64,000 bases of DNA from Marsupella aquatica (Eukaryota; Marchantiophyta), in NCBI GenBank assembly GCA_973895155.1, contig OZ316891.1, positions 16,988,001 through 17,052,000 on the forward strand, written 5' to 3'. Shown piece after piece: positions 47,101 to 58,614 of the stretch (positions within the stretch are counted from its first letter, which is position 1; the number at the start of each line of letters is the position of its first letter). The notes beneath the pieces are model-generated. The model had not been told where the DNA came from, ran no database searches, and saw only the letters and a program-made list of their open reading frames with translations. The position numbers and the translations under genes were made by a program.

Positions 47101-48408
47101 GGGAGAATTGTTTTTCCCAACGTGCCTACTGCATTTAAAAGCTGCCTACGGCACTTAAAAGTTCAGCTCCGTGCCTACTACACATGGAAGCCAATGAGTG
47201 CGTACTGCACATGGAAGTAAATGACAAATTGAGGGGGAGACCTCAAGTAAGACTTGACATCAAGCAATGTAACCCATGGGATGTGCCTATTGCACAAGTG
47301 CCTTTCGCACCAATGAATACCTAAAAATGGAACTCTATTCCATGCATATGGCAAATCATGAAATCTAAGGAATTTTTATAAATGATTGAACATGGTGTTA
47401 ACACAATCACTTACCAATACTTGATGAGGTATACTGGATATTAAAGTACCATATGATAATATGAGGTACAGTACAAGGTCATAAGGTACCATAAGGTGAG
47501 ACATGGCATGGTAAGGCACCATAAGAGATGGTGCGCCATATGGGATGATAACCCTATGTTATGGATATGGTACGTGATATGGTTCAAATAGGTTATGCCC
47601 ACACCAAATCTAGGATTGGACACCCAATCCAATTCCAAAGCCATGGATTACACCATATCATCTTCATTTTGTACTAATACTTTGCTTTGTCATGGCATGT
47701 AATCTGTGACCATCAAGGAGTCTCCATTTCCCGATTGGAAGGAGACACGAGAAACAATCAACCAAGGAGGATCTTCAACAAGCCTATAGTGCTGACAAGC
47801 ACCTTAAGAGACTTTGTAGAAATTACACATACACTATATGCTTAAACCCAATTATGTTACACCCATGGGGATGGTAATACTCTTTCCTCCCACAAAGAAA
47901 GTAGGGGAGGTTTTAATGAGGTTACATCCCCCACTTACACTTTACCATACAACATGAATTATAAGACATCTATTAGGAGAAGCTTGACATTCATTTATAG
48001 TAGACTTGAGATGACTACACCACTTATAAAATAGGCTAGACATAAACAAAACCTATTGTATACCACTGAATATACCCAAAGTAGACTCTTGATTGTAACA
48101 TTTCAACCCCAATGTTACAAAGGGGGAGTGTTGTAACTCATACTTGAGTTAAGTCTACCTTTGGGATAACTACCTATGTAACTACCCTAACTACTTAGGC
48201 TGTAGCCACATGTACATATTCTACCAAGAGTAAAGATGGAACCAACTCTTTGTCTCATTTCTCCCACAACAAATAGTAGTAGTAGAAGGAGGTTAGCAGC
48301 GTCCCATGCCGCTAAGCCGCGGAAACGGCCTCGCCAAGCGTGAAACCTGCGGGAATCGGCTTGCGCTGGGGGGTTTCTTGGGTTTAGGGAACCATGGGAC
48401 GCACCACA
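44198..48408 (+). mobile_element. 3' fragment of the giant LTR (host of the Copia-like insertion)
   Basis: Matches 41497-42733 of the solo LTR: the last about 106 codons of the LTR frame (to 44516), then the non-coding part, ending GACGCACCACA at 48408. Interrupted at 45291-48271. Confidence 0.85.
45291..48271 (+). mobile_element. Non-autonomous Copia-like LTR retrotransposon, 2,981 bp
   Basis: LTRs of 143 bp at 45291-45433 and 48129-48271 appear identical base for base (TGTTGTAACTC...CCCACAACA). The TSD is AATAG (45286-45290 and 48272-48276). After the 5' LTR comes CGTTATCAGCACGAGCC, the primer-site type used by many plant Copia elements; before the 3' LTR is the purine tract AAAGGGGGAG. 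The 2.7-kb interior has no gag, protease, integrase or reverse-transcriptase motifs, so it must be mobilised in trans. Identical LTRs indicate a recent insertion. Confidence 0.9.
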
Positions 48409-48412
48409 TTTT

Positions 48413-48432
48413 TGGCGCTAGATGGAGGGGGC
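48413..48432 (+). promoter_or_regulatory. Putative primer-binding site of the giant-LTR retroelement
   Basis: TGGCGCTAGATGGAGGGGGC starts 5 bp after the LTR terminus and 46 bp before the gag start; also found at 7175. The tRNA is not identified. Confidence 0.65.
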
Positions 48433-48477
48433 ATTTCTTAAGCCGTGAGATATGAAGTTAGAAAGGAAGCATAGGTA

Positions 48478-50232
48478 ATGACTGACCTTACGCCGAGGGA
48501 AGAAAGAGTGATTCAACGGGAGAGAGCTCGACTGCAGCAGCTCGCCGGGTGGCATGATACACAGCGACTGAGAGGAGCAGAAAGAGCTGGTAGCTCCGAA
48601 GCTGGAAGTGGCGTCGAAGAAGACATACCAGAAGAAGAGTCGGTAGGAAGAAACGAGTACCCAACCAACATGGGGGAACCAGAGGCGCGGCCAGACGAGA
48701 GGCCAGGGACCAGACTGAGCCAACGGTCACGCATTCATTACAAAGCATTTCATGGAAGAGGAGATGAGGATCCGGACGAATGGTTGGATGATTTCGAGGG
48801 AACCGTTGCAGCAAATGGAGAATCGGCCATCAAGATGCAGATTCTTCCCGGCCTGTTCAAGGGTGAGGCTAGGCCTTGGTACAGAGCATTAGATGTGGAA
48901 GATCAAGCCGTCTGGGATATCTTCAAAACACTCTTTGTTAAGGAGTTTCGACCCATTGGAACTTCAGAACTAGCAGTGCTGAAGTTGGGACGACTTCGGT
49001 TCAAGGAGAACAAATCCTTCAAGAAGTTCTTGCAACGCTTTCAGAAACTGGTAAGACATACAAAGACCAATGCATCTGAAGGTATGCAACTTCAATGGTT
49101 GGTGAATGCTTTGCCACAGAAGATGAGTTTTGCAATTAGGAAGGAGAACCCGGAGACCTTGGCCGAGGCAATTAAGGATATTCAATTATACATTAATGCA
49201 GATATCACCAGCCGGAAGAAACAACTTAAGTCTGAGAGTTCCTCATCAGAGGAGGGATCACCCCATAAGAAAAAAGATAAGAAGAAGAAACATTCTAAGA
49301 AGTCAAGAAGTGATAACTCAAGCTCGGATAGTGGAAGTAGCAAGAGTGAGTCATCTTCTAGTTCTGAAGAAGAAAAAACTAGGAAAAGAAAGGCCAGAAG
49401 GAGAGGGAAGACGAAAGTCAAGTTGGAGGCTAAGCCACCAGATAACATTGTGGCCCTTACCGAGCAACTTAAGGCTATAATTGCAGAGGTAAAGCCAAAG
49501 AAGAAGGTAGTACAGGAGGATAGCTCTGTATGGTGTGCCTTATGTTATAAAACCGGACACCATAAAGATGCGTGTCCTAAACTTAATACTAATCATGTTC
49601 GGCATGTGGCCAAGATCAGACCATGTCAGGGAGAAATAGAGTACTTTCTAGGAGATGCCGCTGATAGTGTTTTCGGCATCAGTGAGACTGGAGCACGAGA
49701 CCTATCCAACAGACCTGCATCTCTGTGGTCAGGATTAAGGAACAACCCGGGAGAGATGTATCCTCGGATTATTCAGAACCCGTCAGTACCTCCTAGGCCG
49801 AATGTACAGAGATTTGCGGCATGCTATAACTGTGGTCAACCTGGCCATTTTGCTAGAGAGTGCCCGAATACACGCAAACAGGGTGATGGACAACCAGCTC
49901 AGCTATGTATGGGATGTAGACAGGAGGGTCACATGCTAGGACAATGTCCTACTTGGTTGGCAGGCCTGGCCGCAAATCATAAGCTCTTGCCAGTTAAGGT
50001 CTTACCGCCAGGTACTACCCCCGGAGGAGTTCAAATCAACCACATCGAGCTAGGATGGCAAGCGGATGCCGAGGCAGAGTTCGTACCATCTGATGATGAG
50101 GCCGAAGCCCTATCAACCTTCTCAGAAGAGGATTTAGATCATGATTGCTACCGGGTCTCTACTCGATCAACCAGAAGGAAGGAAAGGTGGGATGGGCTGG
50201 CCAAAAATAAAGGGAAGGGGCAGAAGTACTGA
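48478..50232 (+). CDS. gag: Retrotransposon gag with three CCHC zinc knuckles (584 aa)
   Basis: Intact frame. N-terminal Arg/Glu-rich helix (residues 1-60); retrotransposon-gag capsid domain at about 91-200 (DPDEWLDDFEGTVAANG, LPGLFKGEARPWY, FVKEFRPIG, FKKFLQRFQKL); a Ser/Lys/Glu low-complexity tract (245-325); zinc knuckles WCALCYKTGHHKDAC (about 352), CYNCGQPGHFAREC (about 450) and CMGCRQEGHMLGQC (about 476); an acidic C-terminus. It forms the particle shell and binds RNA in this family. The expected protease/pol does not follow: the sequence switches to a LINE two bases after the stop. The starting ATG directly precedes TDLTPREE and is the first after the primer site. Confidence 0.9.
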   Translation: MTDLTPREERVIQRERARLQQLAGWHDTQRLRGAERAGSSEAGSGVEEDIPEEESVGRNEYPTNMGEPEARPDERPGTRLSQRSRIHYKAFHGRGDEDPDEWLDDFEGTVAANGESAIKMQILPGLFKGEARPWYRALDVEDQAVWDIFKTLFVKEFRPIGTSELAVLKLGRLRFKENKSFKKFLQRFQKLVRHTKTNASEGMQLQWLVNALPQKMSFAIRKENPETLAEAIKDIQLYINADITSRKKQLKSESSSSEEGSPHKKKDKKKKHSKKSRSDNSSSDSGSSKSESSSSSEEEKTRKRKARRRGKTKVKLEAKPPDNIVALTEQLKAIIAEVKPKKKVVQEDSSVWCALCYKTGHHKDACPKLNTNHVRHVAKIRPCQGEIEYFLGDAADSVFGISETGARDLSNRPASLWSGLRNNPGEMYPRIIQNPSVPPRPNVQRFAACYNCGQPGHFARECPNTRKQGDGQPAQLCMGCRQEGHMLGQCPTWLAGLAANHKLLPVKVLPPGTTPGGVQINHIELGWQADAEAEFVPSDDEAEALSTFSEEDLDHDCYRVSTRSTRRKERWDGLAKNKGKGQKY

Positions 50233-50233
50233 G

Positions 50234-52685
50234 CGCATGCTGGGAGTTTCTGGGACAGGACTTGGTGGAAATGATACAAGAATTCTGGATGACAGGAGAG
50301 ATTGATAGTGCGTTAAAAGAAGGGATAATAAAGCTCATTCCGAAGAAGCCTGATAAGAGATCACTGAAGGACTGGCGTCCCCTTACAATGTTGAACACAA
50401 CGTACAAAGTCATTGCTAAGATCCTGGCATTGCGGTTACAAGAAATCATGAACAAGATAATCAGCCCCCAACAGACCGGATTTATACAGGGGCGCCACAT
50501 TCTGGAAAACATCTCACTGGCCTGGCTCGCATGTGACTGGATACAGCACAAGAAGACGGAGGCACTTTTCTTGAAGTTGGATTTCGAAAAGGCCTTTGAC
50601 AGGGTGAATCACGAATACATATGGGACACAATGCACTTACTGGGAATAAGTGGCCACTTTATCACACTGGTACGGGCTCTGTGGCTGGATCTTTCTCAAA
50701 GGCAATGGTCAATGGTTTTGCGACGGGTATGATTGAGCTTAAGAGGGGGGTGAGACAGGGCTGCCCCTTGTCGCCCCTACTTTTTGTCATCTCGACACAA
50801 CCGCTGATGGACTTCTTAGCTGCGGAGATGGAGGCTGGGAGACTTAGTGGACTGTCAATCACGGACACACTCACAATATGCTACAGATTATTCGTAGATG
50901 ATGTTGGAATGTTCATTCCTGCCACGGAGGAAGCTTTCACCCAGGCACAAACTGCACTTGCATGTTATGAAATGGGTTCTGGAGCAAAGCTGAACCTACG
51001 AAAATCTGTGGTGATTCCCTTGGCAATTGAGGTCATCCCGGATTGGCTGCTGTACTCTGGCTGTCAAGTGAGTGCAATGGGGGAGGTTCAGAAATATCTG
51101 GGCGCTCCCTTGGGGGCCGGGCTGAAGATTGAGCAACTGCACAGATTCTGCCTAGATAAAATCAGCTCACGACTGTCATCCTGGACAAATAAGCTCCTCT
51201 CTTTCACAGGTCGAACCTTATTGGTCAAACACGTGCTCCAGGCCATCCCAATCTACCATGTGATGCACCTCAAGGCTTCAGCGGGTCTGGCCAAGAAACT
51301 CATTGCCCTCAGTAGAGATTTTCTGTGGGGATATAATCCTGCAGGTGGGAAGAAAATTCCGCTGGTGGCATGGGACAAGATGACACTTCCAAAAATAGAG
51401 GGCGGCCTGGGATTCAAGGACTTCAGAAGCCACTCCAATGCATTATTATCACAATGGTTCACTAAGGCCCTAGAGTATCCAGACAGGGAATGGTCGAAGA
51501 TGCTGGCAGCCAACTTATCTTTAATGGGATGGTTGAATTACAAGGTGATCAGAAGAAACAATTACACGTTCAAGGATAGGCTTCTGCTCTGTACTCTGTC
51601 TCAGGTATACAAGTGGTCTATGGAAGGCTTGGGAGGAGCTGCGTGCCCATCTGGCTTTTTGTCCTGGGAGATATGGTGCCCCTGGACGCTGGAGCATTAA
51701 CGATGCAATTAGATGTATGGTAGATTTCAATTCATTGCCAAATGTGGACATTGTAGGAGTCACTGCTATTTGTGGACGCTTGGGAATGAGATCAATTCAG
51801 GACGGATGGTCGGTGGAGACAGGGGGCTAGAAAGACCTTCCGCTTAGGGGGCAGGTGCTACGAGGATTCACGGGGGAGCACAGAGGGCTGGCTAGAGCGT
51901 TCCTAGGGAGAATTTGGGAGTCAACTGCCTGCAGGTGGGACAGGGATCCTCCGGCCAGACAGTGGCGCTGGTCTGACAGGGCAGAACCTCTCAAGGACTT
52001 TCAGATCACCAACTGCAGGGTCTACCAGTTCTTGAGACCCAAGATGAGCCTTCATGTGCTGCTTAATAGGTGCTGGTCCTCACACCGGTCGGAAATTGAA
52101 TGGTGCATTGGATGGAAGAAGCTGTGGATTTCTGACCTCTCCTGCAGGGCAAAAACCTTTATCTGGCGGATCCTGGTTGGTGGATTGTTTACTGGTCAAC
52201 GGGCCCTCCATATCCAGGCTGGTACTGGGAATTGCAAGCTTTGCTGTGGGGTCTTGGAGACGATGCAACATTTGTTCATTGAATGTTCCCATGCCTCATG
52301 TTGCTGGAGGATGTGTGACAGGATTTTGACGGAGCTTCGCTTACCCATTGGAGGTGGTCTGCTGGCTATTCTTGATGCATCGACAGGACCGGAGCCTATT
52401 CACACTGCTAGGATCTTTTGTGTATATCAAACTCTCTGGATGATTTGGCTGGGAAGAAATGAACATATGTTCTCTGACAAGGTGGGACGTTCATTTGACT
52501 TGGGCCTGATGCTTGTTGAGACTGCCAATCACATCCATGCGGTTGGGGCTGGTTTACGCTTTGGGCGGCGTCGCTCTCGGTTGAACCGGGCTCAGGAATG
52601 GTTGCGGGGAACGAGGCAAATCTGGCTGAGACGGGGTGGGGACAGGATTCTCTTGGTGCCCTCTAGCGGCGGCGTTGCTGATTGA
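50234..52685 (+). pseudogene. LINE reverse transcriptase, 5'-truncated
   Basis: Starts mid-protein at SACWEFLGQDLVEMIQEF, corresponding to YRACWGF in the copy at 31443-32737. Palm motifs follow (LIPKKPDK.SLKDWRPLTMLN, LFLKLDFEKAFDRV, RQGCPLSPLLF). The catalytic site reads FVDD (50891-50902), where the other copy has FADD. Then come thumb and zinc-binding segments (CKLCCGVLETMQHLFIECSHA near 52230). Frameshifts near 50700 and 51700-51850. The endonuclease and any ORF1 are absent. Confidence 0.85.
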
Positions 52686-52921
52686 GGGGTCTGCTTTTTG
52701 GGGGGCTGCTGTGGGAAGGGCATGGGTGCTCTCTTGATCGGTGTTATTTCCCTTCTTTGAGGGGGGGCTCTCCCTGGGGCTTTGATGCTCTCTTTTGTGC
52801 TTTTGGGCTCTCTTTGTGGCTCGCTAGTGTGCTGTTGCTGTCCCTGTATTAAGGGCTGTTGTTCCCCCTATCCGTGGGGTCTTTCACGGTATTAAAATTT
52901 ATAAAAAAAACCATTCCAAGG
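52686..52921 (+). mobile_element. LINE 3' untranslated tail
   Basis: G/T-rich tail ending in CCCCCTATCCGTGGGG...TTTATA and A8 at 52903-52910, followed by 11 bases (CCATTCCAAGG) before the TSD. The same tail type appears at 6605-6660 and, antisense, at 14005-14060. Confidence 0.75.
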
Positions 52922-52937
52922 AAGTGTATAGCCAAGT

Positions 52938-55900
52938 GTCCAACCAAAATGTTCTACATCACTCCGACCTCTTATGACCATTACATTTACAAGCACATGA
53001 CACGTGTTGCTATGCATGTTGGGAGTCACTCACATCTGGCCAAATTTGTTCTCAAGAAAGATCGAAAAGCGTTCTTACATAAGTTGATGGAGGAGAAATT
53101 GAAGAAGAATCCTCATGCAATGCCGTCTGTGATCAAGAGTGACACAATTAAAGCTCTAAGGGATATTTTCGATGACAAGGTTGCTGGGATTGTCACACTT
53201 GTGGAAGCACGGGATCTGAATGAAACATTGGCGATCCTATCAGATCGATCAGTTGTAAGATCTATGATACAAAGCATACGCAAGTATACCCATGCCTCAT
53301 CCGACCTCCAAGTCATCCTTGATCTTCAAAAAGAAACAGTGTTTTCATTTATCCAGAGCACTCTATTTCCAAACCAAAAGCTAGATATAGATGAGCGCCC
53401 ACACATTTTCAAGATGACTATAAAAGGTCCAGGGTCTAGAATCGATCTCATTCAAAGGATGCAGCATGGTGGAGATCTACAAGACTCATGGGTGATGTTT
53501 GATGTCATGCATCGGATGACTGAGAAGCAATGGTGCACAATATCATCTCATGTATTTGACCACCTATATAGAGGTCTCTACACAATTTTTGTATGCGGGC
53601 CAGTTTCGGAAGATACTGCTGCACTACAAACTGCATGGAAGGTCATGAAGCGAGTGTGTAAGGCAAATGGGCTTGATAATGTTACGTTTTGTGGGTTCAT
53701 TGCCGATAATGCTGCAACTGGGTGGAATGCAGTTCGAAACACATTCTGGGATGGAAGAGTTAATTCTCAAAAGAAGCGATCTGATGCATTTAACTGGGTG
53801 CAATCAGTGGAGAAGATGACAAAGAAATGCATGCTTCCTGGCAAAGCAGTTGAGCATAAGGAGCTTTTAGATTCATTGAGGGACGCTGCCAATGTGGTTC
53901 TTGCATTTCAGACTTTTGAGAAGATGAAGGATTGGTGGAAAAATGAGAATGCAATCAAAGGAAAAACCAAGTCATTGGAGACATGGCTTTCGTGGTGGAT
54001 TGTGCGGTTCTCCCAGTGAGGAACCTTTATTCGGCTGGTAAGTCTATGAATTCTTAGTAATATTCCATCTCGGATAGGCTCTCCGAGATGATTAATCTTG
54101 GACATGTCAGAGAGCCTATTCGAGAACAACAAATGGGTCTTCTCGGAGACCCTCTCCGAGATGGAACATATGGGTAATCTCCAAGATGGAAGACGGGTCA
54201 TCTCGGAGATCCTCTCCGAGATGGAAGAGGTGGGTCATCTTGGAGAGGCTCTCCGAGATGGAACATATGGGTCATCTTGGAGAGGCTCTCCAAGATGGAA
54301 GAGGTGGGTCATCTCGGAGATGGAACATATGGGTCATCTTGGAGAGTCTCTCCAAGATGGAAGAGGTGGATCATCTCAGAGAGCCTCTCCGAGATGGAAC
54401 ATATGGATCATCTCGGAGAGCCTCTCCAAGATGAAAGAGGTGGGTCATCTCGGAGAGCCTCTCCAAGATGGAAGAGGTGGATCATCTCGGAGAGCCTCTC
54501 CGAGAGGAACATATGGGTAATCTTGGAGAGCCTCTCCGAGATGAAAGTGGTGGGTCATCTCGGAGAGCCTCTCCAAGATGGAAGAGGTGGGTCATCTTGG
54601 AGAGCCTCTCCCAGATAGAAGAGGTGGGTCATCTCGGAGAGCCTCTCCGAGATGGAACATATGGATTATCTCAGAGAGCCTCTCCGAGATGGAAGAGGTG
54701 GGTCATCTCGGAGAGCCTCTCCAAGATGGAAGAGGTGGGTCATCTCGGAGAGCCTATCCTAGATGAAATAAATGGGCGACTAGGAAGACATGTTAGAGAG
54801 CAAACTTTTGTTTTATAAACACATGGTTCATCTTAGAGAGGCTCTTCAAGATGGAACACTGGTCATCTTGGGGAGTCTCTTCAGGATGGATCCCGTTGGA
54901 CATGTTGCAAATGTACAAGATGACCCATGTATATTTTTTGGTAATACTCTTTTCTTTGATTTTTGTGTAGGACATGGACAAAACTAAGTCTGCATTGATG
55001 TTGAACCATAGCGGGGCAGAATCCGTGCATGCCGCGATGCGCCAATGGTCTTCCACAACAAAGATTGGGATAGTGCAATCTTGTATAACAGATGCAACCC
55101 GTGCATCAAATCAAATTGGTGCCCTTGTGAACTACACAATCCACGGTAGGAAGGGCCGTGGCCCAAGCCTCTTTGAACTTCATCTCCGAGATGCCAGGAT
55201 GGTTGGGAATGTTAAGAGTTTCTTCTCAAAGTTAAATACGGTGATGACTCAACTGGAGAGGGTTGAATATGCTTCGGGGGACCCAATTCCTAGTGACTAT
55301 GAAACTCAATGAATGTCGGCGCGAGGCAAGGTTCCAGCTGATGCTATTGCAGTAGAAGACTCCCACCGCGATGATGTCATTCTAGTAACGTGACCTAAGA
55401 AGCGGAAGTTCAAGGGGATTTCAAGCCAAGATGCAAACTTGAAAAGTACCATTCCTGACGTGGTCGACTTGTCAACCTCGTCATACTCTCCTACAGGCTC
55501 TGGTGGATCAGATGTGGTAATTTTGGAGAGCCCAGTACAGCGTGAGACAAGGTCAGCACGTGTCCCTCCACCATCAATCCCAAGAAGGTCAACTCGAGTG
55601 CCTCCTCCGCCCCCAACAAGGGCAACACGTGTTCCACCTCCTCCAACCCCAATAAGGTCAATACCAAGGTCACCTCCTGTTTGTCCACCAACGCGGTTTG
55701 CTGAACCTTTGCATAATGCTGGCAAACAGAGACAAGTTTAGGAGAGCAATGTGATGCCAGGAATGTTGTTTTTATCTCGCATCAGTCGCCATGGAAGTGG
55801 TCCCGCTTGTAGAGGTGCCTTCAAAGGCACAGAACGTCCAACATGCAGTCTATACATCAAGGAGGTGGGGTTTCGTCATGCAACGTTGGGTGTGGTAGGA

Positions 55901-56608
55901 TTGTCCTTATTGGCTAGGAGCAGTTACAAGGATCCAAACATTCCACAAAAGTTTTGGTTTTGCCCAAACAATGAGTGTTGTCAGAAATCCTCCATGGCAT
56001 ATGTTACTGGGCGGTTGCCCCCACTACCGGAGAAGGTCCCAGTTGCTTGAGGAACCTATCTAACACAAGAGGAAGTTGATTTTCTCCATGTCAATGGATT
56101 GAATGTGGTACAGACCATCATTCCTGGTGATTCAATGGTGAGTCCTAGCGATGTAATTGTGGACTTGAATAGTTACCCTGAGCAGATGGATCCATTGAAG
56201 CCTGATGTCAAGTTGAGCCGACGCAATGGTCGCTTACGGCGAAGGAGATCGGTTGTGACGGCAAATGCAAAGAAACGTATTGAGAGTGCCAAATCCGAGT
56301 TGATGAGGTTCACTTCCATGACTCGAATTGAAAAAGGGAATGCAACTGGCTTACGAGTGGTACTTTCCAACACTCATTGTGACCGCAATTCAACCCATTG
56401 TGTACAGATATGTGTGTTCCCAACTTGCTCTTGTCAAGATTTCATCATGAGAGATACTGAAAGATACTTCTTTCCTTGCAAACACTTGTATTGGTGCTAT
56501 AAAAACATTTGTGGACAAGATCTAGAGAGCGACCAAGAGATCCACCAGCCAATCTCGACACTTAGCAAGGTTCGTAAATTGGTGTCAAATGTAGCAGGCT
56601 CAAAGTGA
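52938..56608 (+). pseudogene. Element B SWIM transposase, 3' part
   Basis: Resumes with C-PTKMFYITP and HMTRVAMHVGSHSH, then the core HIFKMTIKGPGSRIDLI, MFDVMHRMTEKQW, DHLYRGLYTIF and FIADNAATGWNAVRNTFW (Asp residues as DDE candidates), to the donor at 54037. The intron 54038-54970 is packed with palindromes. Exon 2 (54971-56608) has a Pro/Arg-rich linker and a SWIM finger (CSCQDF-x-PCKH near 56430-56490). In-frame stops: TGA 54017, TGA 55310, TGA near 55391, TAG 55739, TGA 56048. No frameshift was needed in exon 2. The intron position is the same as in element A. Confidence 0.8.
54062..54890. repeat. Palindromic array filling the element B transposase intron
   Basis: About 20 copies of CTCGGAGAG-N-CTCTCCGAG and close variants in 35-40-bp units alternating with GATGGAACATATGGGTCAT or GATGGAAGAGGTGGGTCAT. 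It occupies most of the 933-bp intron. Confidence 0.9.
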
Positions 56609-56699
56609 ATGCATGTCAAAGATGTTTCGGGTTTAGTGGGTAGAACGATCTACTTTTGTATCCTTTCATAATAATAAATGTTCAAGATTCCAAGTGATG

Positions 56700-57256
56700 T
56701 TGATCCCATCTCGGAGAGGCTCTCCAAAATTGAACAAGTGATGTTGATCCCATCTCGGAGAGGCTCTCTGAGATTCCAAGTGATGTTGATCCCATCTCGG
56801 AGAAGTTCTTCGAGATTCCAAGTGATGTTGATCCCATCTCGGAGAGGCTCTCCGAGATTCCAACCCAGTGTTGATCCCATCTCGGAGAGGCTCTCCGAGA
56901 TTCCAACCCAGTGTTGATCCCATCTCGGAGAGGCTCTCCGAGATTCCAAGTGATGTTGATCCCATCTCGGAGAAGCTCTCCGAGATTTAAACCCAGTATT
57001 TTTGGCAATCTCGGAGAGGCTCTCCGAGATTCCAACCCAATGTTGATCCCATCTCGGAGAGGCTCTCCGAGATTCCAAGTGACGTCGATTCCATCTTGGA
57101 GAGGCTCTCCGAGATTCCAACAATTGTTGGAGACTTTGGTGACCAATCTCGGAGAGGCCTCCGAGATTGACACAAAATAGGACGTCAATCTCGGAGATGC
57201 CTTCGAGATTGATTAAAAAGAAGGGGTCAATCTCAGAGAGGTCTCCGAGATTGTCC
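56700..57256. repeat. Palindromic array 3' of the element B transposase
   Basis: About 12 copies of the same palindrome with spacer 'attccaagtgatgttgatcccat' or 'attccaacccagtgttgatcccat', beginning about 90 bp after the stop codon. The last two or three copies are eroded. Confidence 0.9.
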
Positions 57257-57309
57257 AAAAAAATGTCGGTGATTGATATCAGTCACTAATAACTGATGAG
57301 ATTGCTCCT

Positions 57310-57395
57310 CTCGGCTGATAGTCTAGAACCAACCTTGTCAAGGCAGAATTGGTGAAGCTGTTCAGTGAAGAGTCCCACCCCTAAAGGCCCTCCCC
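57310..57395 (-). mobile_element. LINE scrap, antisense
   Basis: 'cttgtcaaggcagaattggtgaagctgtt' resembles the antisense LINE segment near 16125-16155 encoding EQLH.FCLDK. No other part of the LINE is nearby. Confidence 0.5.
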
Positions 57396-58600
57396 CTTCT
57401 TACTGACTAGGCACCCAAGAACCTGCGCCATAGCCCAGGGCTAGGTTCCATGGGGGCTGGGAGTGCACATGTGTGTCAGCATGATTGAGCCAATAAGATC
57501 ATAACTTTTCCACGGAGTGAGGAGTGTACAAATATCGAAGTAGGGAGTATGATTTTCCCTCACACTCCCTGTTATACTCTAGGGGCACCCCCTGCCCTTG
57601 TATAGTGATAGTACAATGCATCCTCATTGACTCAAAAGTCAAAACTCATACATTTAAAATACTGTGTACACCTTGGCATAAGGTGTATTTGGGCCCCAGG
57701 GGTGTCAGAGGGAGTGATGGTAGTCCCGGCCCATGGAACCTAGTGCTCCATAGGCCTTCTTTTAGCAACCGACTTCCGAGTATCACAAGCCCATCGCTTG
57801 CCCATGGAACCTAGTGCTCCATAGGCCTTCTTGTAGCAATTCCGAGTATCACAAGGCCATCCCTTATCACTCGACGGTGTTAGGCATTAGTTGCTCCCAT
57901 TAATTAGTCACTCATGTGTTAAACTTTCCTACTCCAGCGAGACAGTCAAGACGACTCAGTCGAGTGCCCAGCAAGGTCAACCGAGAGCTCAACAAGGTTA
58001 GCCGAGTGGAAAGTTTACAGTTTAGCGGGCCGCCCAGAGAAAACAGCTGACCACAAAATTGATGTTCAAGTTGGGAGGCTGTGGAGCTTCACCGATATGG
58101 TGATTGATATTGATGCAGTCAACAACCTCTAGCAGAACGAAGACAAAGAAAAGACACTAAAACGGTATTCGACTAATGGGGACTTCCTTCAGTAAGTTCA
58201 GAGCATTGCCAACCATCTAGCCCAGATGCGGGCTGGTGTTGCATCCAAAGACCGACCAATTTCGGAAAACATTCTTGAAGAACGACTCGTAGAGAGCCGT
58301 CCCTGGCATGTCTAGGGAGGGGTCTAAATTCATTTCGCTCTCGCCGGTATTTAGGTTGGTGTTCGGCATGAGTGTTCGTAGTCGAGGGTGAAAACGAATC
58401 CTGATACTATCAATGGCCCTTTCCGGTGTTGGTTTGTGCAGTCTAAATCTGGAGGAGTTTTCTCTCATCTCAGCAACCCCTACAGCTGTTGGGTAGTCAG
58501 TTGACCGTGGAGTGTGTTAGAGAAAGGGGTCTGCAACGAGGCCTAAGGCTGTGGACTGATATTTTCGCCGTTTGGGAAAGGTTGGTCTTGGATATGTTTC
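57396..58600. other. Non-coding interval with a 68-bp tandem duplication
   Basis: A duplicated block containing CCCATGGAACCTAGTGCTCC at 57730-57798 and 57799-57866. No gene recognised; short frames here have no motif support. It borders the PXN gene region. Confidence 0.45.
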
Positions 58601-58614
58601 AAGGTGGAAAACTT

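Larger units (their letters stand above)
44166..52921 (+). mobile_element. Chimeric LTR-gag-LINE insertion with 16-bp TSD
   Basis: The direct repeat AAGTGTATAGCCAAGT (44150-44165 and 52922-52937) brackets the whole block. From the left: 32 bp of unassigned sequence, an LTR 3' fragment (from about 44198), primer site, intact gag, then LINE reverse transcriptase with no spacer at 50234, LINE 3' tail, A8 and 11 extra bases. The LINE tail and long TSD point to LINE-type target-primed integration of a joined template. A Copia-like element was added later. Confidence 0.75.

Noticed and set aside
55439-55741. Separate Pro-rich protein
   Set aside because: It is in frame with the rest of element B transposase exon 2 and fills its linker position.
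16799-56608. Reassigned stop codons (TAG or TGA read as an amino acid)
   Set aside because: The intact PXN gene ends in TAG and the intact gag in TGA, and sister copies have CAG or CGA at the stop sites, so the stops are mutations.
36200-57310. Terminal inverted repeats and TSD for element B
   Set aside because: I compared sequence at 36200-36600 with 57256-57330 and saw no convincing match, so no boundaries are claimed.
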